The notes beneath the pieces are model-generated. The model did not search any database. It had not been told where the DNA came from and worked only from the letters and a program-made list of their open reading frames with translations. The translations under genes and the position numbers were made by a program. A stretch of DNA of 64,000 bases from Actinoplanes aureus (lineage in GTDB: Bacteria; Actinomycetota; Actinomycetes; Mycobacteriales; Micromonosporaceae), in assembly GCF_015704865.1 (NCBI RefSeq), contig NZ_JADQTO010000009.1, positions 277,060 through 341,059 on the forward strand. The letters are read 5' to 3'. This document shows positions 52,951-63,160 of this stretch, in pieces; position 1 is the stretch's first letter, and each line of letters opens with the position of its first letter.

Positions 52951-54664
52951 GTGGAGCTCGACGAGACCCGCAAGGCAATCCTCGCCGCCTCCGGCCACCT
53001 GCTGATCCAGGGCGGACCCGGCTGCGGCAAAACCACCATCGCACTGATCAAGGCCAGTGAGGTCCTTGCCACGCTGGAGCCCGAACAGCGGGTCCTGTTT
53101 CTCAGCTTCTCCCGGGCCGCGGTACGCCAAATCTCAGACCGCATGCGCGGCACCCTCACACGGACCGTCCGCGACCGGCTCGAAGTCCGTACTTTCCACT
53201 CGTTCTTCCTAGAACTCGTCCGAGCCCACGGACCGCTGCTGAACGGCCGGCCCTCGTCTTTCATCGCTCCGGATCGGGAGCGGCAACTCAAGGCAGACTT
53301 CGCCGGTGACTGGGCGGTCGAAACAGAACGCCTCGCCCACGACGAAGGCCGCTACGTCTTCGACCGGCTCGCCGCGACCGCCGCCAACCTGCTGATCGCG
53401 ATCGCCGCCGTGCGCATGCTCTACAGCGACACATACCCGCTGGTCATAGTCGATGAGTTCCAAGACACCAACAAAGATCAGTGGCACGCCGTGCGTGCCC
53501 TAAGCAACGCCTCGACGATCATCTGCCTGGCCGACCCTGACCAGCGAATCTACGAAGGCTTCGTGCCCGGCGTTGACGAGAAACGTATCGATCAGGCTAT
53601 CGAGCAACTGGCGCCCAAGCCGTTCGACCTCTCCGGAGACAACCACCGCAGCCCCGGCGGTGGACTCCTCGACTACGCGAACGCCGTCCTGCGCAACGAC
53701 CCCAGCCAGCCGAGCCCCCCCGAGCGTAAAGACCTGGTACTACCAATATCCGATCACCTGCGGACAAACCGCGCACACGGCCGTCGTCGCGGTCCGGGAG
53801 TTCCTGGAGCAGCAGCTCGGTCGTACGCCGACGATCGCGGTGCTCGCCTTCTCCAGCGCCCTCGTCGGCCGAATATCGGAGAAGATCTCGACCGATCAGC
53901 CCCATCCGACCACGGCGAACGTCGTGCTGCCGGCGATCGACCACGAGTTGAACTGGGATCCCGCCTTATCAGCGGCCGCCGGCTACGTCGTTGCGACGAT
54001 CATGGAATGGCCCGGCTTGACCAAAGCTGAAGCCCTGGCAAGCACGCTGACCGCCATGGCCGACTTCTATCGAATAAAGCTGGCCGGCGGCACCAAAGGG
54101 GCACGCAACACCATCACCACCATCGAGAACGCAATCACCGCGATCCGCGACGGTAAACTCGTCCGCGCCAAGGCCGCGAAGGTGCTCCTCACCGGATTCG
54201 ACTCGCCCCTGGAGCTCTCCGGCGATCCCGTCACCGACTGGCAGACCGCCCGCAAGCGGCTCCACGGCGCCAACGAGCTTGAGGAAATTTTCAACAAGGC
54301 GCGACTACTGCGGCTATTCAAGGCAACAAACCTACTCGCCTGGGCACTGGTCGACGTCTGGAATGGCCACGACGCCTACCCGGGCGCCGCGCTCGTGGTG
54401 CGACGGGTCCTCGCCAACGAGACGCGGGAGGCTGCCCAGGCCGAGCCCGTGCCGGTCAGCCTGATGAACATGCACAAGTCCAAGGGCAAGGAGTTCGACG
54501 CCGTCATCATCGCCGAGGGCCGCCACAACGCCCCTTTGCTCGACGCCTCCTGGGAACCGAGCCGCATACAAGCCGCTCGTCGGGTTCTGCGGGTCGCGAT
54601 CACCCGAGCACGCTCGCTGGTGATCTTCGTGCGGCCGGCCGGTGCAACCGCACTGACGGGCTGA
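52951..54664 (+). pseudogene. UvrD/Rep-type helicase (GajB-like), frameshifted
   Basis: Frame 1 from GTG 52951 carries Walker A G-G-P-G-C-G-K-T-T, motif II V-D-E-F-Q-D-T and L-A-D-P-D-Q-R-I-Y-E. Near 53715, in a run of seven C, the frame must shift by one to enter the second half, which has M-N-M-H-K-S-K-G-K-E-F-D (motif V) and R-V-A-I-T-R-A-R-S (motif VI). Joined product ~570 residues. With the OLD nuclease upstream this is a Gabija-type layout. If the C-tract slips, or the read is wrong, the helicase could still be made. Confidence 0.78.
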
Positions 54665-54676
54665 CGGGCTGACGGG
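54653..54676 (+). repeat. Three tandem 8-bp repeats
   Basis: CTGACGGG three times in a row, spanning the helicase stop codon. Likely replication slippage or a scar. Confidence 0.85.
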
Positions 54677-54897
54677 CGATCACATTATGGCGTCATCGCC
54701 ACCAAGGCTTTCATCCCCTGGGCCGCGGAGTGCGGGCGCCTTCGTCGTGCGGTCGCGGCTCTGCTGGTGACGGTGTACCTGCCGAAATATACGTCTGCGC
54801 TGGTCAGTTACCACTTCGGTCACCGATCCGACGTTGGCCCTTCGGCCCGCGTCCTCTTTGTCCATCGTCGTTGGTGATTGCGCGATGATGCCGTGTC

Positions 54898-56008
54898 ATG
54901 TTGCTGCGACTGGCCTACCTGGGCATCACCAACGCGTTCGCGCTGCTGCGGCTACTACCAGGCGCCGACCGGGACAAGGACGCGGAGATCCTCGCGTTGC
55001 GCCACCAACTCGCGGTACTGCACCGTCAACTCGGCGGACAGCGGATCCGGTTCAACTCAGCCGATCGGGCATGGCTGGCCGCGCTGCTGCACCAACTCCC
55101 CCGACCCACCCTGCACCGTCTACGGCTGCTGGTGCGGCCCGACACGATCCTTCGGTGGCACCGCGACCTGCTCGCGCGCCGCCACGCAGCAGCGTCGCGT
55201 CCCCGACGACGAGGCCGGCCACGTACCATCCGTTCGGTCCGTGCCTTGGTGCTGCGCTTGGTCCGGGAGAACCCGTCCTGGGGCTACCGGCGGATACACG
55301 GGGAACTGCTCACCCTCGGGGTCAAGGTCGCCGCGTCCACGGTCTGGGAGATCCTGCGCGAGGCGGGGATCGATCCGGCCCCAGACCGGGCCGCCACCAC
55401 CTGGGCGCAGTTCCTGCGCTCGCAGGCCGAGGCACTGCTGGCCGCAGACTTCATCGAGACGGTCACGCTGACCGGCACGAGGCTTTACGTCCTGGCGGTC
55501 ATCGAACACGGCAGCCGCCGCGTCCGGGGTCCTCGGCGCAACCGCGCATCCGAGCACCGCGTGGGTCACCCAGACCGCCCGCAACCTGGTGATGGACATG
55601 GAGGACGCGGGATGCCGGGTGAAGTACCTGATCCGCGACCGGGACGGCAAATACCCGGCCTTGTTCGACGCGGTTCTCGCGGACGCCGGCATCCACGTTG
55701 TGCTCAGCGGGGTACAGATGCCCCGGATGAGCGCCGTGATGGAACGCTGGGTGCGGACCTGCCGACGCGAACTGCTCGACCGAACTTTAATCTTCAACCA
55801 GCGATACCTGCTGCATGCGCTGCGCGAGTACGAGCTCTTCTACAACACCCACCGACCGCACCAGGGCATCGCCAACGCCCGGCCACTGGCCCCGCTCCCC
55901 GAACCGGTGCTCCGACAAATCCACGTCGGTGCGTCGTTCAGTGCACGGATGAACAGGGGCGCCGTGGCCCAGCGGCTGGAGCTGCGTACGGACCGGGCAG
56001 GCGAATGA
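54898..56008 (+). pseudogene. DDE (rve-type) transposase, frameshifted
   Basis: N-terminal half from ATG 54898: helical DNA-binding region, P-S-W-G-Y-R-R-I-H-G-E-L (a standard integrase-core lead-in) and first catalytic Asp in A-D-F-I-E-T. Near 55525 the frame breaks; the second half (ending 56008) has the second Asp in L-I-R-D-R-D and the Glu in V-M-E-R-W-V, plus F-Y-N-T-H-R-P-H-Q. IS3/IS481-like superfamily. Terminal inverted repeats were not identified. Inactive as read. Confidence 0.82.
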
Positions 56009-56085
56009 GGCGGCCTATGCCTCTAACCAGCTGGGTACTCGGTCAGCGGCGGCTGATTGTCACAGCGACTGTCGCAGGCTTAGCC

Positions 56086-56235
56086 TCACGAATCCGGACC
56101 CTCCCGCCCTCGGTGGAGCGACTTGGGCGCGGTCAGCGGCCACCAGACGAGGAGTGCCACCCCGGCAACCGTCGCGAGGAAGACGGCCGCCACCGACAGC
56201 AATCCCAGTAGTAGTTGAACCGCGATCGAATCCAC
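56086..56235 (-). CDS. 49-residue single-pass membrane protein
   Basis: GTG start with GGGAGG ten bases upstream. After V-D-S-I-A-V-Q there is one long hydrophobic helix (L-L-L-G-L-L-S-V-A-A-V-F-L-A-T-V-A-G) and V-W-W-P-L-T-A-P-K-S before a basic tail. It follows the permease gene by 67 bases in the same direction. In size and layout it resembles small accessory subunits such as KdpF, but no sequence family is recognised. Confidence 0.6.
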   Translation of the reverse strand: MDSIAVQLLLGLLSVAAVFLATVAGVALLVWWPLTAPKSLHRGREGPDS

Positions 56236-56302
56236 GTCCCGAGGTCCTCCCTTGGCTGTCGTTCTGCGATGTCGATCAGGGCTGCGGCAGGTCTAGGAAA
56301 GG

Positions 56303-58276
56303 TCAGCCGACGTGGATGCCGGGGCGGTGGTCGGGATCTGGTTCGTGTTTGCGGATGATTTCGCGGACGACGGGTGCGGTATCGCCGCGGCCGAGCAGGA
56401 AGTACCGGAACATGTGGACCAGGGGGCTGCCTTCGGCCCAGGCGAAGTAGCAGTGCGGGCGTACCTCGGTGGTCTCGTTCAGCGCGAGCAGGACCGCGGC
56501 GATGGCGTTGGGCCCGGCTGGGGCGTTGGCCCGCAGGATGCGGTGGCCGTCGACTTCGACGCCGCGCACGTGCAGGGTTTCGCTGAACTCCGACGGATCG
56601 ATGACGTCGATCTCCAGAAACAGCACGTCGGCGGTGCCGGGAACGGGGTTGTGGCCGCGTTGTTCGCGTTCCTTGTCGGCGTACTCGGCGGCGTCGCCGG
56701 CCTGTCGGCGGTTGGCGATGATGTTCAGCGCACCGTCGAAGGCCAGAGAATTTGTGATCAACCGGCGGGCGGCCGGGTCGAACTCGATACGGTCGGCGCG
56801 TAGTTCGGTGGTGCGCGATACGCGGGAGATCAGTGACACGGTGATGATGCCGGCGATGAACATGCCGGAGATGGCGATGCCGTCCGGTTTGTCGATCACG
56901 TTCTTGGCCAGCGCGTACAGCAGGACGGCGGTGAGCGCGGCGAAACCGGCCGAGGCCAGGTACTGCTTGCGACGTATGACGGTGACGGTGACGGCGAAGG
57001 CACCGGAGACCATCATGGCCAGGATGCCGGTGGCGTAGGCCCCGGCCTGAGCGTTGACGTCGGCGTCGAAGGCGATGGTGATGACCACGCAGAGGGCGGT
57101 GTAGACGAGCACGACCGGGCGCACCGCGCGGCCCCATTCAGGCGCCATGCCGTAGCCGGGCAGGTAGCGAGGCACGATATTGACCAGCCCGGCCATCGCG
57201 GAGGCACCGGCGAACCACAGGATGAGGATGGTGCTGATGTCGTAGGCGGTGCCGAAGGTGTCGCCCATGTGCTCGTGAGCGAGCCAGGCGAGGGCGCGGC
57301 CGTTGGCCTGCCCGCCGGGCTGGAACTCGCCGGCCGGGATCAGCACGGTAGTGACGAAGCTCGCCGACAGTAGATAGACGCTCATGATCACGGCCGCGGC
57401 GGTGAGCAGTTTGCGGGTGTTGTGGATTCGCGAGTTCAGCCGTTGCGGCTCGTCGCCGCCGTCGACGGCGACCAACGGCATCATGCTGACGCCGGTCTCG
57501 AAGCCGGACAGCCCCAGCACCAACAACGGGAACGCCAGCAGAGCAGGGCCTGCCAAGCCGGTGATCCCGCCGCCCTCGGTGAGCGCAGTGGTCCAGGCGG
57601 AGAACGCACCGCCGGTGGTGAACACCTCGACTAGCCCGACAACAATGATCACCGTGTTGAGGGCGAGGAATGCTGCGACCAGCGGAATCGCCACCGTCAC
57701 GGCTTCGCTGAAGCCGAGCAGAAAGACGCCACCGAGCAGCAGCAGTAGGGTCACGGTGATCGCGACTTCGTGGCCGTGCAGCACGCTGGGGAAGAACGGG
57801 TTCTCGACGATGTGCACGCTGGCGTCGGCCGCGGACAGGGTGATGGTGATGATCCAGGAGGTGGCGACGAAGCCGAGCAGCACCAGGACGAACAGTTTGC
57901 CGCGCCAGAACGGCAGAAGTTTCTCGAGCATGGCGACCGAGCCGGCGCCGTGCGGACTTTCCTTGGCCACCCGCCGGTACATCGGCAGCATGCCGAGCAG
58001 CGTCAGGGCGACGATCAGCAGGGTGGCGAGCGGTGACACGGCACCGGCGGCCAGGGCGGCGATCGCCGGTACGTAGGCCAGGCTGGAGAAGTAGTCGACG
58101 CCGGTCAGGCACATGACCTTCCACCAGGCGTGCGGCTTGGCGTGACTTTCGCCGGCCGCCGGCCCGCTGGGCTGGACCTGGTGGCGCAGCAACCAGCGGG
58201 ACAGTCCGCCGGTGGCCGGTTGTCGGCGTGCTGGGGTGTCCACCACTGCCGGTACCGCGAACTCGTCGATCTCCAT
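56303..58276 (-). CDS. APC-superfamily permease, KimA-like potassium transporter candidate
   Basis: 657 residues. About twelve membrane spans starting with C-L-T-G-V-D-Y-F-S-S-L-A-Y-V-P, then a ~150-residue cytoplasmic C-terminal domain. G-V-D-Y-F-S-S and E-S-P-H-G-A-G-S recall KimA/YdaO potassium/proton symporters rather than ordinary amino-acid permeases. The neighbouring kdpDE genes support a potassium role. Start ATG 58276. Substrate remains inferred. Confidence 0.75.
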   Translation of the reverse strand: MEIDEFAVPAVVDTPARRQPATGGLSRWLLRHQVQPSGPAAGESHAKPHAWWKVMCLTGVDYFSSLAYVPAIAALAAGAVSPLATLLIVALTLLGMLPMYRRVAKESPHGAGSVAMLEKLLPFWRGKLFVLVLLGFVATSWIITITLSAADASVHIVENPFFPSVLHGHEVAITVTLLLLLGGVFLLGFSEAVTVAIPLVAAFLALNTVIIVVGLVEVFTTGGAFSAWTTALTEGGGITGLAGPALLAFPLLVLGLSGFETGVSMMPLVAVDGGDEPQRLNSRIHNTRKLLTAAAVIMSVYLLSASFVTTVLIPAGEFQPGGQANGRALAWLAHEHMGDTFGTAYDISTILILWFAGASAMAGLVNIVPRYLPGYGMAPEWGRAVRPVVLVYTALCVVITIAFDADVNAQAGAYATGILAMMVSGAFAVTVTVIRRKQYLASAGFAALTAVLLYALAKNVIDKPDGIAISGMFIAGIITVSLISRVSRTTELRADRIEFDPAARRLITNSLAFDGALNIIANRRQAGDAAEYADKEREQRGHNPVPGTADVLFLEIDVIDPSEFSETLHVRGVEVDGHRILRANAPAGPNAIAAVLLALNETTEVRPHCYFAWAEGSPLVHMFRYFLLGRGDTAPVVREIIRKHEPDPDHRPGIHVG

Positions 58277-58419
58277 CGCTTCCTTCTCGCCAAGCCCACC
58301 AGGGCGTGAAATACGGTGGCCGCCGCGGCGATGACGCCCGGGCCTTGGATGTCCTCAGCTGCGGGCCGCTGCGGCAACAGCACGAAACGGCCGGGAAAGA
58401 AGACGTCGGGGTAGCACGT

Positions 58420-59349
58420 TCAGGGGCCTCGACGCGAGCGCTTGCCAGCCACCTGTTGCACCAGCAAGGTGAGAACCCCGGCGGTCACGATCGCCGCCAC
58501 GTTGATGATCAACTGCAGGGCCGAACCGTACGCCTCGTCGCGAACGCCATAGGCGAGCGCGACGGCGGCGTTGGCCGCTGCCGGGATGGTGGTCACCGAG
58601 ATCAGGACACCGACCAGTGTCCCGGCCTTCGCCGAGGTCAGCGACAGCATGCCGGCGACGCCGCCGAGGAATCCGATCACCCAGGACAGGGCGTCGGGGC
58701 GCCAGATGAAGTCCGTCAGCGGCCGCTGGGCCAGCAGCATCGACTTGTCGACCAGGCCGGCGGCGGTGAGCAGCCACACCGCCGCAACGGTGATGAGCAT
58801 GGCCACCGTGAAGCCGGCGCCCAGCGCGAGCAGCGAGCGGCGCACCAGCGCCGACCGGCGCTGGACCAGGCCGACACAGAGAGCGGCGAGCGGCCCGAAC
58901 TCGGGGCCGACGACCATGGAGCCGACGATGAGGATCGGCTGGTCCAGCAACACTCCCACGGCCGCGATGATCATCGCGATGGTCATGAACGCGAGAAGCG
59001 AGGCCGACAGCTCGGTTTCCTCGCCGGTCTGTTGTTCGATCTCGTGCCACACCACCGCGTCCACGCCCAGCCCGGGAGTGCGTCGGGCGGCACGCTGGGC
59101 CGACGCGGACAACGCCGCGTCGACGCGCTCGACGACGATCGCGCCGTCGTGTTCCAGCCCGAAGTCGCGCAGGCGGTCCAGGATCGTGCTGGCGCCTTCG
59201 CGGACGACGTCGAACTCCACCACATCACCCTCGGGGGAGCGGGCGGCGCCAGGCAGCACGACGAGATGGGTGACCGCTTCGTCGGCCGCCAGTGAGCTCT
59301 GCACCTGCTCGGTGGTCTGCTTCGGCGCGATCACTCGCACATGCAGCAC
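58420..59349 (-). CDS. DUF389-family membrane protein
   Basis: 309 residues. N-terminal ferredoxin-like domain (~1-85), then six membrane spans with the family block P-I-L-I-V-G-S-M-V-V-G-P-E-F-G-P-L. DUF389 proteins have no established function. Located between the KimA-like permease (143 bp downstream of it in the same direction) and kdpE, so a role in ion balance is possible. Confidence 0.87.
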   Translation of the reverse strand: MLHVRVIAPKQTTEQVQSSLAADEAVTHLVVLPGAARSPEGDVVEFDVVREGASTILDRLRDFGLEHDGAIVVERVDAALSASAQRAARRTPGLGVDAVVWHEIEQQTGEETELSASLLAFMTIAMIIAAVGVLLDQPILIVGSMVVGPEFGPLAALCVGLVQRRSALVRRSLLALGAGFTVAMLITVAAVWLLTAAGLVDKSMLLAQRPLTDFIWRPDALSWVIGFLGGVAGMLSLTSAKAGTLVGVLISVTTIPAAANAAVALAYGVRDEAYGSALQLIINVAAIVTAGVLTLLVQQVAGKRSRRGP

Positions 59350-59539
59350 GTAGACCCCTCGCAGCTACCGTCAAAGCAAAGTCCGCCGATGCCACCCGCG
59401 CGATGACATCGCCGGCGGAGCCTCATATGAGCCCACCGGCAACCGCCGACGTTAGGGCGGCCACGGACCCCGGGGCACCAAGCCGAGGCGTTCTTTCACA
59501 CTTTATTAACGCGGGCAGCGAGGCGGAGACGGCACACGA

Positions 59540-60217
59540 TCAGGGTTTGAATCGGTAACCCATGCCGGGCTCGGTGAGCAGGTGTTGGGGATGAGCGGGA
59601 TCGATCTCGAGTTTGCGGCGCAGTCTTGCCATGTACTGGCGCAGGTAGTGGGCCTCGGTGAGGTATTGCGGTCCCCAGACGTCGTGCAGCAGCGCCCGGT
59701 GGCCGATCAGCTTGCCGGGGTGGCGCAGCAGGTACTCCAGCAGCCGCCACTCGGTGGGACTTAGCCGGATCTCGGTGTCGCCGCCGGTGATGGTGCGGGT
59801 GGCGAGGTCGATGGCGTACCGGCCGATCGTGACGGCGGAACCGTTGTCGGCCGCCTGCTGGCCGCGGCGGGTGATCGCGCGGATACGAGCGAGTAGCTCG
59901 TCGACGCCGAACGGCTTGGTGACGTAGTCATCGGCGCCGGCGTCCAGGGCGTCGACCTTGTCCTTACTGCCGGCGCGGCCGGACAGCACGACGATCGGGA
60001 CATTGGTCCAGCCGCGCAGCCCGCGAATGACGTCGCCGCCGTCCATGTCGGGCAGGCCCAGATCCAGCACGACCAGGTCAGGGTGCTCGCGCGCAGCCAG
60101 ATGCAACGCGGAGGCGCCGTCGGGTGTGGTGCCGACGTCATAGCCGCGGGCCCGCAAGTTGATACGCAGCGCCCGGACCAGCTGGGGGTCGTCGTCGACG
60201 ATCAGGATGCGGGTCAC
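59540..60217 (-). CDS. kdpE: Response regulator KdpE
   Basis: 225 residues from GTG. Receiver with D8-D9-D10 and Asp52 (V-L-D-L-G-L-P-D-M-D-G), winged helix L-S-P-T-E-W-R-L-L-E-Y and Y-L-R-Q-Y-M-A-R-L-R-R-K-L, the latter a KdpE hallmark. Overlaps kdpD by four bases. Activates kdpFABC under K+ limitation or osmotic stress in other bacteria. Confidence 0.92.
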   Translation of the reverse strand: MTRILIVDDDPQLVRALRINLRARGYDVGTTPDGASALHLAAREHPDLVVLDLGLPDMDGGDVIRGLRGWTNVPIVVLSGRAGSKDKVDALDAGADDYVTKPFGVDELLARIRAITRRGQQAADNGSAVTIGRYAIDLATRTITGGDTEIRLSPTEWRLLEYLLRHPGKLIGHRALLHDVWGPQYLTEAHYLRQYMARLRRKLEIDPAHPQHLLTEPGMGYRFKP

Positions 60218-62694
60218 GTACTGCTCCCGGTGGGCAGGGTGAGGATCATAGTCAGGCCTCCTCCGGGTGTGTGGTCGGGGACGAGTGTGCCGCCCATGGC
60301 CTCGGTCAGACCCCGGGCCAGCGCGAGGCCGAGGCCGACGCCGGTGTGGTTGTCGCGATCACCGAGGCGCTGGAACGGCAGGAACACGTCGTTCCAGCGG
60401 TCCTCGGCGATGCCGGGTCCATGGTCGATGATGCGCAGTTCGATGCTGGCGCCGAGGACGCTGGCGGTGACGACGGGTGCCTTGCCGGCGGGGCTGTAGC
60501 GCAGCGCGTTGGTGATCAGGTTGACCAGGATCCGTTCCAGCAGGCCGGGGTCGGCGTGTACCAGGGGCAGGTCGTCGGGGATGTGCACGGCGACGCTGCG
60601 AGCTTGTGGCCCGATGTCGTCGAGTGCGCGCGGTACGACGTCCTCGGCGCCGACGTCGACGGCGTTGACACCGAGCGCGCCGGCCTGCAGCCGGCTCATG
60701 TCGAGCAGGTTGGTGACCAGAGCGGTGAGCCGATCCAGGGACTCATCGGCGGTGGCGAGCAGCTCGGCCCGGTCGTCGTCGTCGAAGACGACTTCTTCGC
60801 TGCGCAGCCCTGCCACGGCGGCTTTGGCCGAGGCCAGTGGGGTGCGCAGGTCGTGGCTGACCGCGGCCAGCAGCGCGGTGCGCATCCGGTCGGCTTCGGC
60901 TAAGGGTTTGGCGGCGGCGGCTTCGGCGGCGAGCCGTTCCTGGCGAAGCGCGAGAGTGGCCTGTGCCGCAAAGGCCTCGACGATGCGCCGATCGGAGGCT
61001 TCAAGTCGGTGGCCGTGCAGCAACATGGTCACCGTGTCGTCCACCTTGACCTCGACGTCGGCGTCCCGGGCGGCGGGCTGCGCCTGGCCCACGTGGGCGA
61101 CGGCGACACCCTGGTCGAGCAGGGTGACCGAGGCGAGGGTGAAGGTCTCCCGCAGTCGTTCCAGCAGGGCTGTCAGGGGGCGTTGACCGCGTAGCACGCT
61201 GCCGGCGACAGTGGCCAGGGTTTGGGCGTCGGCGCTGGCTTGGGCGGCCTGGCGGGTGGTGCGTGCGGCGGTGTCGACGACCCAGCTCACCGCGATGGCG
61301 ATGACGACGAAGATGGCCAGGGCGAGCAGGTGGCCGCCTTCGGCAATGGTGAAGCGGCCGAACGGCGGGGTGAAGAACCAGTTCAGCAGGAGTGAGCCGG
61401 TAATGGCGGCGAGTAGCGCCGGCCACAGTCCGCCAATCAGCGAGACCCCGATGACGGCGGCGAGAAACAGCAGGATGTCGTTGGTGAGCGACAACGCCGG
61501 GATGGATTTCAGCACAGCGGTCAACGCCGGCAGGCCGGCGGCCACTGCGGCGAAGCCGGCGATCCGGCGGCGGCGGGACAACGCTGTGGGCTCGCGGCGG
61601 CCGCGGCGTCCTTGCGCGGCGCGTTCGTGGGTGACCAGGTGTACGTCGATGGAGCCGGACAGGGCGGTGGTGGTGACGCCGACGCCGGCGGAGAACAGTT
61701 GGGCGAGTTTGCCGCGACTGGAGACGCCGAGCACGATCTGGGTGGCGTTGACCGCGCGGGCGAAGTCCAGCAAGGCGCGCGGGATGTCGGAGCCGATCAC
61801 CTGGTGGTAGCTGCCGCCGAGGCTCTCCACCAGCACTTGCTGATGGGCTAGCGCGGCAGGGTCGGCACCGGCGAGGCCGTCGTTGCGGCTGACGTGGACG
61901 GCGAGCAGGTCGGCGCCCCTGGTACGGGCGGCGATGCGGGCGGCCCGCCGGATCAAGGTGTCGCCTTCCGGGCCGCCGGTCAGCGCGACCACGATGCGTT
62001 CCCGGGTCTCCCAGGTGGCGTTGATGTGATGGTCGGTGCGGTACTGGTCGAGCTGCTCGTCGACCTTGTCGGCGAGCCAGAGCAGGGCGAGTTCGCGCAA
62101 GGCGGTGAGGTTGCCGGCGCGGAAGTAGTTGCCCAGGGCGGCGTCGATCTTCTCCGCGGCGTAGATGTTGCCGTGCGCCATCCGGCGGCGCAGCGTCTCC
62201 GGGGTCATGTCGACCAACTCGACCTGTCCGGCGGCGCGGACCACCGCATCGGGAACGGTTTCGCGTTGCTCGACGCCGGTGATCTGGGCGACGACGTCGT
62301 TGAGTGATTCCAGGTGCTGAATGTTGACGGTGGTCAGCACACTGATACCGGCGTCGAGCAGCTCGGCCACGTCCTGCCAGCGTTTGGTGTTGCGGCTGCC
62401 GGGGGCGTTGGTGTGCGCGAGTTCGTCGACGACGGCGACCTGCGGCCGGCGGGCCAGCACGGAGTCGAGGTCCATCTCAGTAAGTTCAGTGCCCCGGTAT
62501 TCGATGGCAGCTCGCGGCACGACCTCGAGGTCGCCGAGCATGGCCGAGGTGTCTTTACGGCCGTGCGTCTCAACGACGGCGACGACGACGTCGGTGCCGC
62601 GCTCAGCGCGACGACCGGCCTCCTCGAGCATGGCGTAAGTTTTACCGACGCCGGGGGCGGCGCCGAGGTAGATCCGCAGTTCTCCGCGGGCCAT
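60214..62694 (-). CDS. kdpD: Sensor kinase KdpD
   Basis: 826 residues, close to full length. N-terminal KdpD domain with Walker A G-A-A-P-G-V-G-K-T-Y-A-M-L and D-E-L-A-H-T-N-A-P-G; USP-like domain (V-A-L-T-G-G-P-E-G-D); four membrane helices (~400-495); GAF-like region; H-box V-S-H-D-L-R-T-P-L-A-S-A-K; HATPase with D-H-G-P-G-I-A and G-L-G-L-A-L-A-R-G. All parts appear intact. Senses K+/turgor in relatives. Confidence 0.95.
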   Translation of the reverse strand: MARGELRIYLGAAPGVGKTYAMLEEAGRRAERGTDVVVAVVETHGRKDTSAMLGDLEVVPRAAIEYRGTELTEMDLDSVLARRPQVAVVDELAHTNAPGSRNTKRWQDVAELLDAGISVLTTVNIQHLESLNDVVAQITGVEQRETVPDAVVRAAGQVELVDMTPETLRRRMAHGNIYAAEKIDAALGNYFRAGNLTALRELALLWLADKVDEQLDQYRTDHHINATWETRERIVVALTGGPEGDTLIRRAARIAARTRGADLLAVHVSRNDGLAGADPAALAHQQVLVESLGGSYHQVIGSDIPRALLDFARAVNATQIVLGVSSRGKLAQLFSAGVGVTTTALSGSIDVHLVTHERAAQGRRGRREPTALSRRRRIAGFAAVAAGLPALTAVLKSIPALSLTNDILLFLAAVIGVSLIGGLWPALLAAITGSLLLNWFFTPPFGRFTIAEGGHLLALAIFVVIAIAVSWVVDTAARTTRQAAQASADAQTLATVAGSVLRGQRPLTALLERLRETFTLASVTLLDQGVAVAHVGQAQPAARDADVEVKVDDTVTMLLHGHRLEASDRRIVEAFAAQATLALRQERLAAEAAAAKPLAEADRMRTALLAAVSHDLRTPLASAKAAVAGLRSEEVVFDDDDRAELLATADESLDRLTALVTNLLDMSRLQAGALGVNAVDVGAEDVVPRALDDIGPQARSVAVHIPDDLPLVHADPGLLERILVNLITNALRYSPAGKAPVVTASVLGASIELRIIDHGPGIAEDRWNDVFLPFQRLGDRDNHTGVGLGLALARGLTEAMGGTLVPDHTPGGGLTMILTLPTGSST

Positions 62695-62824
62695 GTCCGG
62701 CGCCGCCTTCCTTCGGGCTATGTGGCTGTCGGGCTATTTGTAGTCGAGGGCAAGGTTGTGTTTCAGAGGTTGACGCCGGTTTCACCGACTAACCCGAGCG
62801 ACCGACCTGTGGTGTACTCCGCGA

Positions 62825-63000
62825 TCAAGACTCGCACCCGCGCCGGCTGAGACCACGCTCCCGGGCGATTACCGGAACCTGCAACTTGGCGTAGGCGGGG
62901 CTGATGTGCGGGTCGAGGCCGCTACCGCTCGCGGTGACCGCATCAGCCAACACTGCGGGCTTCCCGGGGGCATCGCCGCGGACCGCGGCGATGACGCCCC
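62825..63000 (-). pseudogene. kdpC: kdpC 3' remnant
   Basis: A-V-T-A-S-G-S-G-L-D-P-H-I-S-P-A-Y-A followed by L-Q-V-P-V-I-A is the signature C-terminal region of KdpC, the K+-ATPase chaperone subunit. Upstream only A-A-V-R-G-D-A-P-G-K-P can be aligned by eye; the N-terminal half and all of kdpF, kdpA and kdpB are absent here. The reading ends early compared with normal KdpC. An IS3 fragment lies just upstream, probably the cause of the loss. Confidence 0.85.
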
Positions 63001-63133
63001 CGAGCACCCGGTAGGCCGCGCAACGTCCGGTGGTGCCGGGATCAATCCACCCTGCCGTGCGAGCGATGTACACGAGCGCTCCGGCCCACGAGGGTGAGGA
63101 AGTCGGCTACATCGTCGCCGGGACGGTACGGAT

Positions 63134-63160
63134 TGAACCGCCCCGGGTTCTGTGGAGACT
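63134..63160. repeat. Putative IS3 inverted-repeat end
   Basis: TGAACCGCCCCGGGTTCTGT followed by GGAGACT resembles the terminal repeats of actinobacterial IS3-family elements and sits directly outside the transposase stop codon at 63161. Confidence 0.6.

Noticed and set aside
46426..56100. Right attachment site as a second copy of the tRNA-Leu 3' end
   Set aside because: I looked for the T-arm/acceptor sequence elsewhere in the window and did not find a copy; the island's far end cannot be placed.
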